Source of the DNA: Ferrimonas lipolytica
Lineage (GTDB): Bacteria > Pseudomonadota > Gammaproteobacteria > Enterobacterales > Shewanellaceae
DNA length: 64,000 bases
NCBI RefSeq assembly: GCF_012295575.1
Contig: NZ_CP051180.1
Span: 3,100,001 to 3,164,000, forward strand
Reading direction: 5' to 3'
Under the pieces are notes generated by a model that did no database searches, was not told the origin of the DNA, and saw only the letters and a program-made list of their open reading frames with translations. The position numbers were made by a program, and so were the translations under genes. Below, piece after piece: positions 37,142-47,917 of this stretch. Numbering within the stretch: the stretch's first letter is position 1; the number at the start of each line of letters is the position of its first letter.

Positions 37142-39049
37142 TCACTCATTTAGTGGCACCGGCTTCGCTACGGCGAAGCCTTGTACCCCGTCAATTCCAA
37201 GTTGCCATAGGGCGTTGGCCAGCTCTGGTTCTTCAACTTGCTGAGCTACTACGCTGATGCCACGACTATGGGCAGCGGCGATCATCATCTCAATCAGATC
37301 ACTATGGCTGCCATCGGTCAGCAAGGCGCGGGTATAGCCCGGATCCAGCTTTATCCCCTCCAGTCCATGCTGGGACATCAATACCATCCCTGCCGGAGTG
37401 GTGTGATCCAACCATATTCGCGCCCCAAGCAAAGCCATCCGTTCAATAAAACGAACAGTCGCATCGGCATCAAGTAACAGTGCCCGCTCCGGGATCTCAA
37501 GCAACAACTGCTGCCAGTAACCGTCTAAGATACGTTGCAACATCGCTGGCAATTGCGGATCCAGTACCGACTCAGCGGTCAAGTTACAGCTCAAGCTGCC
37601 CTCAACGCCGTTACCCAGCTCTGACTTCAACGTATTCAGTACCAACAGATCCAATTGCCGATAGCTCTGTTGGCGGGCCGCCATCGCCATCACTGGGCCA
37701 GGATTATAGTGTTGCTCACCATCATTGAAGCGCGTGAGGATCTCACGATGCAATACATGGTTATTGGCGTTTTCAACCGACTGTACCAACAGAGACGGTG
37801 CGGTGTTCAAGAGCCGCTGTAACAACTGCTGTTGCTGTGCCAGTGGCACTTCCTCCGTCGCACTTGCTGAGCCCTTAAATACACTGGAGTCCGGCAATGC
37901 AATCGCTTCAGACAGCAACAACTCCAGTTGCTGCTCAACCTCATTAGGTTGATCATTAAGATGGTATTCACAGGCTGCCAGCAATACTCTATCAGCGCCG
38001 GCTTGATGCACCAACGACGACAACTCGCCTCGCAAAGCCATCTCTTCAGCTGACAGTTGTGATAGCTGCAACCCAGGAAACAACAGCGTAAACTCGGCAA
38101 AGCCGGTGCGATACAGTCGGCCTAAAGGTAACTGCAACGCAAATTTGGTGAGTGTTGCCGCTACCTGCTGCAGCAGCGTTTTACTGCTACCACTGCCATG
38201 CTGCAGTTCAATTCGATCAATCCCAGTCAGGTGCAATTTTAATAGCGTGCCACCTTGATGCTCACGATCTTTCAGTGCTTGCCCCACACGTTGTTGATAG
38301 CGGCTAAGATTACCAAGACCTGTATCGTCATCCACCAAAGTTTGGCGCCGCAACCGTTCCATCCTCACAACCTGCTGCTTAACCATCGCTTCCGAGTTAT
38401 CCACCATTAGGTTCATGGTCCGTACCAGTGACGCCATCTCGCGAATGGAGGGGATCTGCTCTTGTCGAATGTAGTGGTGACGCCGTAAACCATTGGCCTG
38501 TTGTTCCGCCAATGCCAACGGTTTGAGTACACGAGTTAACAGCCAACTGGCAACGACGATGGCAATAATGGCGATGAACAGCGTAACGAGTAACGCCTGC
38601 CGCCCGGTTTGCCACAACAACTGTTGCGATGATGCCGCACTGGCTTGTACCTCAACCGTGGCCACCAGTTGCCATTGACTATTGATCTGGCTGCTTACCA
38701 CTGGCGCCCGCAGCGGCAACAATCGCTCGAACCAACCGTCAGCAGCGACAGCCCCTGTAGTGCGTTGTCGCAGTAGCTCCTGCGCCCCATCAAGGCTGGT
38801 CAAGCGAATCAGTGCATAGTCGCCTTGATCAAAGATGCTATCTAGCATCGATTCCGCTAACACCCAGTCATGCTGGCGCAGTACCGGCGCTAAGCTCAAC
38901 CCCAGAGAAGTAGCCGTATCTTGGCTATAAACGGCCAACTGCTGCGATAAGAACTGCTGGCTACCACGCAGGTACAAACTGGCACTGGTAACGCTAATTG
39001 CACCAACCAATAGCAATAATCCCAACAACAACACCCGAAATAGACTCAT
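37142..39049 (-). CDS. lapD: LapD-type c-di-GMP receptor (degenerate GGDEF-EAL, inner membrane)
   Basis: 635 residues, close to Pseudomonas LapD (648). An N-terminal helix, a periplasmic LapD_MoxY_N-like output domain (about 25-150), a second helix (about 155-178), HAMP, then degenerate GGDEF (TGFAEF where GGDEF is expected) and degenerate EAL (REILTRF). Both are therefore probably inactive as enzymes and the EAL domain binds c-di-GMP. When bound, LapD holds LapG away from its adhesin. The ATG overlaps the lapG stop by 4 bp (ATGA), giving a lapG-lapD operon. No LapA-like adhesin or its type I secretion genes are in the window. Confidence 0.85.
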   Translation of the reverse strand: MSLFRVLLLGLLLLVGAISVTSASLYLRGSQQFLSQQLAVYSQDTATSLGLSLAPVLRQHDWVLAESMLDSIFDQGDYALIRLTSLDGAQELLRQRTTGAVAADGWFERLLPLRAPVVSSQINSQWQLVATVEVQASAASSQQLLWQTGRQALLVTLFIAIIAIVVASWLLTRVLKPLALAEQQANGLRRHHYIRQEQIPSIREMASLVRTMNLMVDNSEAMVKQQVVRMERLRRQTLVDDDTGLGNLSRYQQRVGQALKDREHQGGTLLKLHLTGIDRIELQHGSGSSKTLLQQVAATLTKFALQLPLGRLYRTGFAEFTLLFPGLQLSQLSAEEMALRGELSSLVHQAGADRVLLAACEYHLNDQPNEVEQQLELLLSEAIALPDSSVFKGSASATEEVPLAQQQQLLQRLLNTAPSLLVQSVENANNHVLHREILTRFNDGEQHYNPGPVMAMAARQQSYRQLDLLVLNTLKSELGNGVEGSLSCNLTAESVLDPQLPAMLQRILDGYWQQLLLEIPERALLLDADATVRFIERMALLGARIWLDHTTPAGMVLMSQHGLEGIKLDPGYTRALLTDGSHSDLIEMMIAAAHSRGISVVAQQVEEPELANALWQLGIDGVQGFAVAKPVPLNE

Positions 39050-39720
39050 CCCTGCTCCTCCCGATTCATCCGCTGCAGGAGATCGCCCCACAGATCGACG
39101 CCATTATCACCGGATTTAAGCAGCACCCCTTGATCGAATGCCCGCGCACGCCACAACCCTTCGGCATTAAAGCTATATACCGGCACCAAATCTGCCCGCT
39201 CTGCTCCGGTTTTTATCTCATTCTGGAGGTTATCCAATACCAGTGGCATCGCATCTGGCGAAGATAAATACAGCAGCACCATATGGGCCTGATTTAACTC
39301 AACCGCTTTCACATACATCAACCTAAGTTGCTCAGACGGCACTCCTAAGATCCGCAAAATGAAATATTTTGCGATAGTGAAATCTTCACAATCACCACCT
39401 CCAGTGGCCACCATCTCAACCGGTGTGGCCCAATAATCTGCTTGCTGCCAATGCTCGGAATCGGCCACAAACTGCAGTTGATTGAGATAGCGATTAACCC
39501 GGTCGAGTTGAACCGGTACCGAATGGGCTTGGGCGAGCTCTTGCTGCAGCCATTGGTATAGCTCGGATACGCGCACACGAGCCGGCTGCCCATACTGCTG
39601 CTCTACTGCAGATAAGGCAGGTTCACTAAAAAATCGATGCCAACGTGCTTTCTCAGTTGGCTCTGCGACAGCAGCGAATGAGCAAACCATTCCCAACAAC
39701 CATAAACATCGCAACGGCAA
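39046..39720 (-). CDS. lapG: LapG-type periplasmic cysteine protease
   Basis: 224 residues with a short signal peptide ([16 protein letters not shown]). It is a bacterial transglutaminase-like Cys protease; the triad is Cys111 ([14 protein letters not shown]), His146 (NQAHMVLL) and Asp163 (LDNLQ). LapG cuts the N-terminal region of a giant surface adhesin and so releases the biofilm, unless sequestered by LapD. The annotated TTG start at 39720 has GGAAG just before it; the in-frame TTG 6 bp later has better spacing. Confidence 0.87.
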   Translation of the reverse strand: MPLRCLWLLGMVCSFAAVAEPTEKARWHRFFSEPALSAVEQQYGQPARVRVSELYQWLQQELAQAHSVPVQLDRVNRYLNQLQFVADSEHWQQADYWATPVEMVATGGGDCEDFTIAKYFILRILGVPSEQLRLMYVKAVELNQAHMVLLYLSSPDAMPLVLDNLQNEIKTGAERADLVPVYSFNAEGLWRARAFDQGVLLKSGDNGVDLWGDLLQRMNREEQG

Positions 39721-39840
39721 CTCTTCCTTCTTTGGTTAACCTGTTCAATCTCAAAGGATTGGTACAGTGTCGTTTTTGTTGGTTGCATATTGAGTGTAGA
39801 CTGTGGCGAGTTTGTAGACGTCAACACAGGATTACGTAAC

Positions 39841-40596
39841 ATGGCCGACCATGGCGAAGATAAGACCCATTTTGGGTACAAAGATGTAGAAGCAACCCAA
39901 AAGGCTGACATGGTCGCCGAGGTGTTCCACTCTGTTGCTTCGAAGTACGACTTGATGAACGACGTTATGTCGTTCGGTGTTCATCGCTACTGGAAGCGCT
40001 TTACCATTGAATGCGCTGCAGTTCGCCCCGGCATGCGGATCTTAGATCTGGCCGGTGGTACTGGCGATCTAACCGCTAAGTTCTCTCACCTTGTGGGCGA
40101 AACTGGCGAAGTGGTTCTTGCTGATATCAACGAATCGATGCTTAAAGTCGGCCGCGCTAAACTGCAAGACCGTGGCATCGTTGGTAACGTTAACTACGTG
40201 CAAGCGAACGCCGAAGCTCTACCGTTCCCAGATAACCACTTCGATGTTATCACCATCGCATTTGGTTTGCGTAATGTCACTGATAAAGCTAAAGCTTTAC
40301 GTTCAATGCAGCGCATCCTTAAGCCTGGTGGCAAGCTGTTGGTATTGGAATTCTCTAAGCCGCAAAACGCCGCGATGCAGAAAGCCTACGACTTCTACAG
40401 CTTCCAAATTATCCCCCGCATGGGTTCGATGATCGCTGGCGATGCCGAGTCGTACCGTTACCTGTCTGAATCGATTCGCATGCACCCAGACCAAGAAACG
40501 CTCAAAGAGATGATGATAGAGTCTGGCTTCGACCAAGCCGATTACATCAACATGACCAATGGTGTGGTTGCACTGCACCGCGGCTACAAGTACTAA
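39841..40596 (+). CDS. ubiE: Ubiquinone/menaquinone C-methyltransferase
   Basis: 251-residue SAM methyltransferase, the same length as E. coli Ubi[32 protein letters not shown] is diagnostic; the SAM loop is [12 protein letters not shown]. It methylates both quinone precursors, so it supports aerobic and anaerobic respiration. ATG 39841 was chosen over 39790 by homology length. First gene of ubiE-ubiJ-ubiB-tatABC. Confidence 0.97.
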   Translation: MADHGEDKTHFGYKDVEATQKADMVAEVFHSVASKYDLMNDVMSFGVHRYWKRFTIECAAVRPGMRILDLAGGTGDLTAKFSHLVGETGEVVLADINESMLKVGRAKLQDRGIVGNVNYVQANAEALPFPDNHFDVITIAFGLRNVTDKAKALRSMQRILKPGGKLLVLEFSKPQNAAMQKAYDFYSFQIIPRMGSMIAGDAESYRYLSESIRMHPDQETLKEMMIESGFDQADYINMTNGVVALHRGYKY

Positions 40597-40621
40597 CTGG
40601 CGCTAAACCAAGTAGGAAGGT

Positions 40622-41224
40622 ATGCAACTATCGACTTTACTTGCAGGCGCACTCGAAACCGCACTCGAGCGCCTGTTAAAGCAGCACCCTAACCCAACTC
40701 CGTTAGCCCAATGGCAGGGGCAAGTGGTGCGGGTGCAGCTGAACCCATTACCGTTTCCGCTGTATCTGATCATGTCAGATCCGATCCAGGTCTACAGCCA
40801 TTACGATGATCAGTGTGATTGCAGCTTATCGCTGTCGATTACCACTCTGGCCAAGCTCAAGCAGAGCGCCAATTTGACCGAATTAAGTCAAGGCGGTGAA
40901 CTGGAGATTGAGGGCGATATTAAGTTAGCTGGCCAACTAGCTAACTTGCTGGCTGCGGTTGAACCGGATCTTGCAGAGCCTTTGAGTAAGGTTGTCGGTG
41001 GGGCCATGGCCTATCGCATAGACAACTTTGGCCGCAGCTTGCTCAATAAAGCCAGCAACGATCTCAGTCGTCTTAGTGGCCACAGTGCCGCCTTTATTCG
41101 CGATGAACTGCAATTGGGCCCAACCCAAGCAGAGATGACCCAGTTCAGTGATGCGCTCAGTGATCTAGAACACCGGGTTGCTGCAATCGCCGCCGCCCTT
41201 GATAACAACGGAACGGCGCAATGA
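40622..41224 (+). CDS. ubiJ: Ubiquinone biosynthesis accessory factor UbiJ (SCP2 domain)
   Basis: 200 residues with an N-terminal SCP2 sterol-carrier-like domain (VRVQLNPLPFPLYLIMSDPIQVYS; GELEIEGDIKLAGQLANLL) and a helical tail with a C-terminal coiled coil. UbiJ binds lipid intermediates in the Ubi metabolon with UbiK. It ends with a 4-bp overlap (ATGA) into ubiB, consistent with one operon. Confidence 0.9.
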   Translation: MQLSTLLAGALETALERLLKQHPNPTPLAQWQGQVVRVQLNPLPFPLYLIMSDPIQVYSHYDDQCDCSLSLSITTLAKLKQSANLTELSQGGELEIEGDIKLAGQLANLLAAVEPDLAEPLSKVVGGAMAYRIDNFGRSLLNKASNDLSRLSGHSAAFIRDELQLGPTQAEMTQFSDALSDLEHRVAAIAAALDNNGTAQ

Positions 41225-42855
41225 GTTTGGGAGCCATAGTTCGTGGCTATGTGATCACCAAAACCTTTCGAAAATACCGTTTAATCGATGCGTTGCCACA
41301 GCAGCAGGTGCCTAAGACATTACGTTGGTTTGATAAAGCACTGTTCTGGATGGGGCGCGACAACATCGAACGACCACTGCCAGAGCGAGTAAAACTGGCG
41401 TTCCAAGAGCTGGGACCGGTGTACATTAAGCTTGGGCAGATGCTCTCAACCCGCCGCGATCTGCTTCCGGACGATCTCGCTGACTCATTAGAACAACTGC
41501 AGGATCAGGTACCACCGTTCGACCCACTGCAAGCTAAAGCACGTATCGAAGCGGCGTTGGGTGGCCCAGTAGAGCAGTTTTTCGATGACTTCAGTATCGA
41601 GCCTTTGGCTTCCGCTTCCGTTGCTCAGGTGCACAGCGCCCGTTTAAAAGAGAGCGGCGATGAAGTGGTACTCAAGGTGATCAGGCCTGATATCGATGTA
41701 CAGATCCGATCTGATCTGCAGTTGATGGAGATGGGCGCTAAGTTGTTGGCTAGCACCAAGGTGGGACAACGATTACACCCAATAGAGGTTATCGAAGACT
41801 ACCGCCGCACCATCCTCGCCGAACTTGATCTCACCCGTGAAGCCAATAACGCTATTCGTGTTGGCACTGCGTTTGAGGGTTCTGACGCGCTCTATGTACC
41901 TAAGGTCTATGACCAATATAGCCACCGAAACCTGATGGTGATGGAGTTGGTACGCGGTATTCCTGTGTCCGATGTGGAATCATTAAGTGCTCACGGCACT
42001 AACATGAAATTGTTGGCCGAACGTGGCGTCGAGGTATTCTTTACCCAAGTATTTCGCGACAACTTCTTCCATGCCGACATGCATCCTGGCAACATTTTTA
42101 TTGATGTTACCAATCCAGACAACCCGCACTACATTGGCATCGATTACGGTATAGTCGGTGAGTTGTCGGAGCAAGATAAGCGCGATATGGCGGCCATCTT
42201 CTTGGCCTTTTTTCGCCACGATTATCATCGTTTAGCCGAGGTTTTTCTGGCAACCGGCTGGGTTGATGCCAGCGCCAACATGAACGATTTCGAATTTGCA
42301 TTACGGCAAGTATTCCAACCGCTACAGAACCAGCCTTTGGGTAAAATCAGTTTCGGTCACGTGCTGGTAAGCCTGTTTCGCACCGCCCATCAATTTGGCA
42401 TGGTGGTGAAACCGCAGCTGGTGCTGCTGGAAAAAACACTGCTTTATGTTGAAGGCTTAGGACGACAGCTCTATCCCGAATTGGATCTGTGGGAGACCGC
42501 AAAGCCCTATTTAGAAGAGTGGCATGCACAACGTCTCAGCCCTCAAAGTCAATGGCAACGATTCCTCGACTCTGCGCCTGACGCATTGGAAAAACTGCCG
42601 GAGATCCCAGAACTGGTTCACCAAAACCTGACTTTAACTCGTGAGTTCTTAAAAGAACCGAATCAAATTCTATCCAACTATATCGAACAACGGCAGCAAC
42701 ACCACAAAAGCAGTTTGTTCTTTAATAGCGGCAGTGTTTTAGTGATCTCAAGCACAATCTTATTGGATAAAACAGTTACAATCTGGCCCTCCGCCATTCT
42801 CGCAAGCCTAGGTTTTGTGGCATGGATTATCGGCTGGCAAATTAGAAAACCGTAG
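41221..42855 (+). CDS. ubiB: Ubiquinone biosynthesis atypical kinase UbiB
   Basis: 544 residues. The KxGQ motif region YIKLGQMLSTRRDLLPDDLADSLEQLQDQVPPF and the ADMHPGNIF catalytic loop followed by IDYGIVG mark the ABC1/UbiB family. Two C-terminal membrane helices (about 497-540) anchor it. ATPase activity of UbiB is thought to help extract quinone intermediates from the membrane. Length matches E. coli (546). Confidence 0.95.
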   Translation: MSLGAIVRGYVITKTFRKYRLIDALPQQQVPKTLRWFDKALFWMGRDNIERPLPERVKLAFQELGPVYIKLGQMLSTRRDLLPDDLADSLEQLQDQVPPFDPLQAKARIEAALGGPVEQFFDDFSIEPLASASVAQVHSARLKESGDEVVLKVIRPDIDVQIRSDLQLMEMGAKLLASTKVGQRLHPIEVIEDYRRTILAELDLTREANNAIRVGTAFEGSDALYVPKVYDQYSHRNLMVMELVRGIPVSDVESLSAHGTNMKLLAERGVEVFFTQVFRDNFFHADMHPGNIFIDVTNPDNPHYIGIDYGIVGELSEQDKRDMAAIFLAFFRHDYHRLAEVFLATGWVDASANMNDFEFALRQVFQPLQNQPLGKISFGHVLVSLFRTAHQFGMVVKPQLVLLEKTLLYVEGLGRQLYPELDLWETAKPYLEEWHAQRLSPQSQWQRFLDSAPDALEKLPEIPELVHQNLTLTREFLKEPNQILSNYIEQRQQHHKSSLFFNSGSVLVISSTILLDKTVTIWPSAILASLGFVAWIIGWQIRKP

Positions 42856-42930
42856 CATCGCGCGGTACACTTAAGTTATTTTCACTGGTGACTGTTTCAC
42901 CGGTACAACTATCTATAGATGGAGCCATCA

Positions 42931-43185
42931 ATGGGCAATTTTGGTATCTGGCAACTTCTGATTGTCGCGCTTATCGTCGTGTTACTGTTCGGAACTAAGA
43001 AACTGCGCGGTATTGGCGGCGACTTAGGCGGTGCGGTTAAGGGCTTTAAGAAAGCGATTTCTGACGAAGACGGCGATAAGAAAGCTGTTGAAGAGAAAGT
43101 CGCTGCAGAAAAGCCTGCAGCTGAGAGCACTACCGCTGCAAAAACCAGCGAAACTGCAGATCAAAAAACTAAAGAACAGGCCTAA
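42931..43185 (+). CDS. tatA: Twin-arginine translocase subunit TatA
   Basis: 84 residues: one N-terminal helix ([17 protein letters not shown]), the hinge, the amphipathic helix [18 protein letters not shown], and an Ala/Glu/Lys-rich tail. TatA oligomerises to open the Tat channel. ATG 42931 lies 7 bp after GGAG; the frame from 42919 is 4 residues longer. Followed directly by tatB and tatC. A Tat substrate, the flavin reductase at 602, is in this window. Confidence 0.95.
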   Translation: MGNFGIWQLLIVALIVVLLFGTKKLRGIGGDLGGAVKGFKKAISDEDGDKKAVEEKVAAEKPAAESTTAAKTSETADQKTKEQA

Positions 43186-43190
43186 GTCGT

Positions 43191-43598
43191 ATGTTCGATG
43201 GATTCGGCTTCTTTGAAATTATCATTGTTTGCGTAATTGGCCTGGTTGTTTTGGGGCCTGAACGTTTACCTGTGGCTGTTCGTTCAGTATCACGTTGGTT
43301 TACTACCGCTAAGCGTATGGCAACCTCCGTTCGTACCGAACTGGAACAAGAGCTGAAAATTGAACAACTTCAGACAGATCTCAAGACAGCGGAGTCTCGC
43401 GGTCTAAAGGATCTTGATCCTGACTTGCAAAAATCCATTGAACAATTGCGCGATGCGGCGTCCTCGGTAACCCGACCATACGCCGCGCCTAGTTCTGATG
43501 CAGACACCGCAGCTGCGCCTAAGGCCGAAGTTAGTGCCGAGCCAGCTGCAGCGTCTGACGCCAAACCGGCCTCCCCTAGTTCCGCAGCAAAAGATTAA
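43191..43598 (+). CDS. tatB: Sec-independent translocase subunit TatB
   Basis: 135 residues with the TatB signature [27 protein letters not shown], an amphipathic helix and an Ala/Pro/Asp-rich tail (about 95-135). With TatC it forms the receptor for twin-arginine signal peptides. It starts 5 bp after tatA. Confidence 0.94.
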   Translation: MFDGFGFFEIIIVCVIGLVVLGPERLPVAVRSVSRWFTTAKRMATSVRTELEQELKIEQLQTDLKTAESRGLKDLDPDLQKSIEQLRDAASSVTRPYAAPSSDADTAAAPKAEVSAEPAAASDAKPASPSSAAKD

Positions 43599-43601
43599 TT
43601 T

Positions 43602-44342
43602 ATGTCTGAGCAACAACCGTTAATCAGCCACTTGATGGAGCTGAGAAATCGCCTGATGCACGCCGTTGGCGCGGTATTTGTGGTGTTTTTCTCAATTGCC
43701 TACTGGGCCAACGACATCTATCACTACTTATCGCAGCCTTTGCTATCGGTACTGCCAGATTCTGCATCGATGATTGCGACCGATGTCGCGTCACCGTTCT
43801 TTGCCCCGTTCAAGTTAACCTTGGTTTTGGCATTCTTTATTGCCATTCCTTATGTCCTCTTTCAGGCTTGGGCGTTTATCGCGCCGGGGCTGTATAAGCA
43901 CGAAAAACGCTTGGTTACGCCACTGCTGTTTTCGTCAACCATTCTGTTTTATGCTGGTATCGCGTTCGCCTACTACTTGGTGTTCCCGGTTGTGTTTGGC
44001 TTCTTCACCAGCGTTGCCCCAGACGGGGTGGAAATTGCTACCGATATCAATAGCTACCTTAATTTTGTGTTAAAGCTATTCTTTGCTTTCGGACTGGCAT
44101 TCGAGATACCAATCGCGGTAGTGTTGCTGTGCTGGACTGGTGCAACTGATGTTGCCAGCCTTAAGGAAAAACGCCCATATATTGTTGTCGGTGCTTTTAT
44201 CATCGGCATGGCTCTAACCCCGCCAGACGTGATCTCTCAGACCATGCTCGCGGTGCCGATGCTCCTGTTGTTCGAAGGCGGTTTGATATTTGCTCGTCTA
44301 TACAAACCTGCTGACGATGAAGAAGAGGTAAGCGACGCATAG
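43602..44342 (+). CDS. tatC: Sec-independent translocase subunit TatC
   Basis: 246 residues, six membrane helices. Begins MSEQQPLISHLMELRNRLMHA; conserved IPYVLFQAWAFIAPGLYKHEKR and GMALTPPDVISQTMLAVPML. TatC recognises the RR motif. Follows tatB by 3 bp and ends the classical tatABC cluster. Confidence 0.96.
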   Translation: MSEQQPLISHLMELRNRLMHAVGAVFVVFFSIAYWANDIYHYLSQPLLSVLPDSASMIATDVASPFFAPFKLTLVLAFFIAIPYVLFQAWAFIAPGLYKHEKRLVTPLLFSSTILFYAGIAFAYYLVFPVVFGFFTSVAPDGVEIATDINSYLNFVLKLFFAFGLAFEIPIAVVLLCWTGATDVASLKEKRPYIVVGAFIIGMALTPPDVISQTMLAVPMLLLFEGGLIFARLYKPADDEEEVSDA

Positions 44343-44376
44343 GTTAGGAGCACTTAACCGCCCAGGGAGGCAAACC

Positions 44377-44964
44377 ATGCGTCGAACTACAACTACTATT
44401 GCGGCGCTGCTTTTTAGCAGCGCCGCCTTTGCATCTACTGCTGGCTGCCAAGCTGACGCAGATCCAAGCTCTCGTTTAGCCTGCTACGACTCGATGGCCT
44501 CCACTATCGATGAGTGCCAAAGCAAAACCGACAAACTCGACCGTTTGGTTTGCTTCGATAATATCTCTGAAGCAATCAAGACCGTACTCGGCGCCAACAA
44601 GAGCAGCACAGTGACTCCGGCTGTACCGGCAGCTGCGGCGGCCACCACCGCAGCCGTCGTTGCCGCACCAACCCCGGTTGCAACCCCAGTTGATCCGGTT
44701 GGACTTTTCGGCCATGAGAATAAGAAGAAAGAAGAGCAAGCGGAAGCTATCGACTCTATCTCTGCTACCGTCACTAGCATCTCTACCGATCCTTACGGCA
44801 AGTTCACCCTAACCTTGGACAATAGCCAGCGCTGGCGCCAAACCGAAAGCGGTCGCTTCAAAGTAGGCAATGGCGATACCGTGATAATCAGCCGCGCCTC
44901 ATTCGGTTCATTCCTGTTAAAGCGCGCAGGCAGCAACAAGCAAATTCGCGTTAAACGTCAGTAA
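44377..44964 (+). CDS. Secreted protein of unknown function with paired Cys motif
   Basis: 195 residues with a signal peptide (about 1-20). Two near-repeats of a Cys motif follow: CQADADPSSRLACYDSMA and CQSKTDKLDRLVCFDNIS, a pattern that suggests two disulfides. An Ala/Thr/Pro/Val-rich linker (about 75-115) leads to a C-terminal beta domain ending FGSFLLKRAGSNKQIRVKRQ. It lies between tatC and tatD and overlaps tatD by one base (TAATG), so it is co-transcribed. Function is unknown; the C-terminal module occurs in many proteobacterial hypothetical proteins as far as I recall. Confidence 0.65.
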   Translation: MRRTTTTIAALLFSSAAFASTAGCQADADPSSRLACYDSMASTIDECQSKTDKLDRLVCFDNISEAIKTVLGANKSSTVTPAVPAAAAATTAAVVAAPTPVATPVDPVGLFGHENKKKEEQAEAIDSISATVTSISTDPYGKFTLTLDNSQRWRQTESGRFKVGNGDTVIISRASFGSFLLKRAGSNKQIRVKRQ

Positions 44965-45770
44965 TGCAGCCACTCACCGACATCGCCGTTAACCTCAGCT
45001 CGAGTCAGTTTAAAGGCGATATCGACGTGGTTGTCGCTCGTGCTGCCACTGCTGGGGTAACCTCGCTATTGAACCTCTCCAGTACCGTTGCCGAAGCCCA
45101 ACAAGGACTGGAGTTGAGTCAACGCTACCCACAGGTCTTTAGCACCGCCGGAGTGCACCCACATAACGCCAGTGAGTGGAATCAACATAGTGGCGCGACT
45201 TTACGATCACTGCTGAGCGCTCCCAAGATGGTAGCTGTGGGCGAATGTGGGCTCGACTACAATCGCGATTTTTCACCACGACCAGCGCAACGGGCCGCCT
45301 TTGCCGAGCAACTGCAATTGGCAGTCGAACTGAACCTGCCGGTGTTGATGCATTGTCGTGAAGCCTACCAAGACTTTGTGCCGCTGGTGGCGGCGGTTCG
45401 TCCGCAGCTGCCCGCGGCAATATTGCACTGTTTTACTGGTTCAGCCGAGGAGTTAGGCCAAGCACTCGAGCTTGATTGCTACATCGGCATCACCGGCTGG
45501 ATTTGCGACGAACGTCGCGGCACGTTGCTACGGCAATTGGTGAAAACCATCCCCGACAACCGCTTGCTGCTCGAAACGGATGCTCCCTATTTGCTGCCGC
45601 GAGATCTCAGACCTAAGCCGAAATCGCGCCGTAATGAACCGGCCTACTTACCGCACATTGCGCAAACGGTAGCTCAGCTCAGAGGCCAAAGCGTCGACAC
45701 GGTGAGCCAACTCTGCCAACAAAATGCAGCGGCAGCGCTGATCCCTGCCCATCTACTCATAAATACTTAG
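44964..45770 (+). CDS. tatD: TatD-family metal-dependent DNase
   Basis: 268 residues, TIM-barrel amidohydrolase fold. Metal ligands and motifs: FSTAGVHPHNASEW, VAVGECGLDYNRDF, VLMHCREAYQDF, AILHCFTGSAEEL, LLLETDAPYLLPRDL. TatD is a 3'-5' exonuclease linked to DNA repair and Tat quality control. The start overlaps the upstream secreted protein gene by one base. Confidence 0.92.
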   Translation: MQPLTDIAVNLSSSQFKGDIDVVVARAATAGVTSLLNLSSTVAEAQQGLELSQRYPQVFSTAGVHPHNASEWNQHSGATLRSLLSAPKMVAVGECGLDYNRDFSPRPAQRAAFAEQLQLAVELNLPVLMHCREAYQDFVPLVAAVRPQLPAAILHCFTGSAEELGQALELDCYIGITGWICDERRGTLLRQLVKTIPDNRLLLETDAPYLLPRDLRPKPKSRRNEPAYLPHIAQTVAQLRGQSVDTVSQLCQQNAAAALIPAHLLINT

Positions 45771-45831
45771 TTAGATTGGTATTAGTTTGTGAACGATCGC
45801 ATTTCAATACTAAGCCTGTTTGCTAACATAA

Positions 45832-46890
<1,059 letters not shown>

Positions 46891-46906
46891 CCGCGAGTCT
46901 GATAAC

Positions 46907-46936
46907 AACGGTAGGTTTATCCTGCCGTTTTTTTTG
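46907..46936 (+). terminator. Terminator of hemB
   Basis: AACGGTAGG, 5-base loop TTTAT, CCTGCCGTT then eight T. One G-T wobble in a 9-bp stem. Copy 5 of the repeat family begins at the end of its T-tract. Confidence 0.9.
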
Positions 46937-47202
46937 GGCTGTGAAGCAACTAAGTGTTGTTCTTTCCAATGCTGTTAAAGCACCGGCTAGGCAAGTTTTA
47001 ATACAAGGGGAAGCACTACCGCCGTTGCTCTTCTGCCGCATTGGAGCAGTCCAGCGAAGCGTTTTGGACTGCGACCTAAGGCAAGGGGGGCAAAGCTCCC
47101 CCTTTGGGTGCTGTCGCCACCGCGACATAACCCCTTAAGATTATTGCAATCGGTACAGCCGAAGACTTGATATAAACCTCAACACTTAACTGTGACACAG
47201 CC
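46937..47202 (+). mobile_element. MITE-like element, copy 5 (266 bp)
   Basis: Starts GGCTGTGAAGCAACTAAG and ends AACTGTGACACAGCC. The flanks share 7 bp, TTTTTTG (46930-46936 and 47203-47209). It lacks the ATGCATACAAGAATGTGC segment, a deletion shared with copy 6, so these two form a subgroup. Inserted at the hemB terminator T-tract. Confidence 0.85.
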
Positions 47203-47316
47203 TTTTTTGGCTACTACTGAATGCGTTCGATCACACTTCCGCTAAGACAACGGAATTTTTCGAGGGAATAACGTTCAGAATGATAACTTCGCGTTAACTC
47301 AAGCAAAGGTTCTAAC

Positions 47317-47856
47317 ATGCGAGCAATAGCATTAGTGGCGCTACTGGCGCCAATATGGTTTTCCCCAGCCCAAGCCAATAGTGGCTGTGGTTTCGACCAA
47401 GATAATTCCGGTGGCCTGTTCGCCACTTGTGATCAAGATGATGAGAAGAAAGAGGTTATTTTGACTGGCGCATTGGATCTGGCTGGCTTGGCTCAGCAAC
47501 CCCACTTCAGCGATAACGTCGCAGCTTACACCCCAGCCGCAGCTCCACTAGCGGCGCTACAACAGATCACCACGCCAACCGAGATTGTGGTCATTTTGGG
47601 AACCTGGTGCCCAGACTGTCACCGCGAAACACCACGTTTAGTAAAGGTGTTAGCCGAGGCGAACAACCCGAACATCAGCGTCAAATACATCGGCGTTGAC
47701 CGTAACAAAAGCGATGAACAAGGCCTATCTGCCAACTACGAATTCACTCGTATCCCGACCTTTATCATCAACCAAAATGGTGCTGAAGTTGGCCGAATTA
47801 TTGAGTCAACCAAGGTGAGTACCGAACAAGATCTGCTCGATATCATCACTAACTAA
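47317..47856 (+). CDS. Periplasmic thioredoxin-like protein
   Basis: 179 residues with a signal peptide (about 1-20, cleavage near QANS). The redox motif is WCPDCHRE (Cys98, Cys101), in the sequence VVILGTWCPDCHRETPRL, with the cis-Pro region TRIPTFIINQNG. It is a thioredoxin-fold protein, likely a reductase or reducing chaperone of the TlpA/ResA type in the periplasm. Two additional Cys (24, 38) lie in the N-terminal region before the fold. Substrate is unknown. Confidence 0.78.
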   Translation: MRAIALVALLAPIWFSPAQANSGCGFDQDNSGGLFATCDQDDEKKEVILTGALDLAGLAQQPHFSDNVAAYTPAAAPLAALQQITTPTEIVVILGTWCPDCHRETPRLVKVLAEANNPNISVKYIGVDRNKSDEQGLSANYEFTRIPTFIINQNGAEVGRIIESTKVSTEQDLLDIITN

Positions 47857-47876
47857 ATCGGTGTAATGGATATACC

Positions 47877-47903
47877 AACGACGGCCAAGGTGCCGTCGTT
47901 TTT
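47877..47903 (+). terminator. Terminator after the thioredoxin-like gene
   Basis: AACGACGGC, 6-base loop, GCCGTCGTT followed by T-rich sequence. Perfect 9-bp stem 20 bp after the stop and 15 bp before the next gene. Confidence 0.85.
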
Positions 47904-47917
47904 GTGTTGGAAATGGA

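Noticed and set aside
45798-45813. CRP-like site before hemB (TTTGTGAACGATCGCATT)
   Set aside because: TGTGA arm is good but the other arm lacks TCACA.
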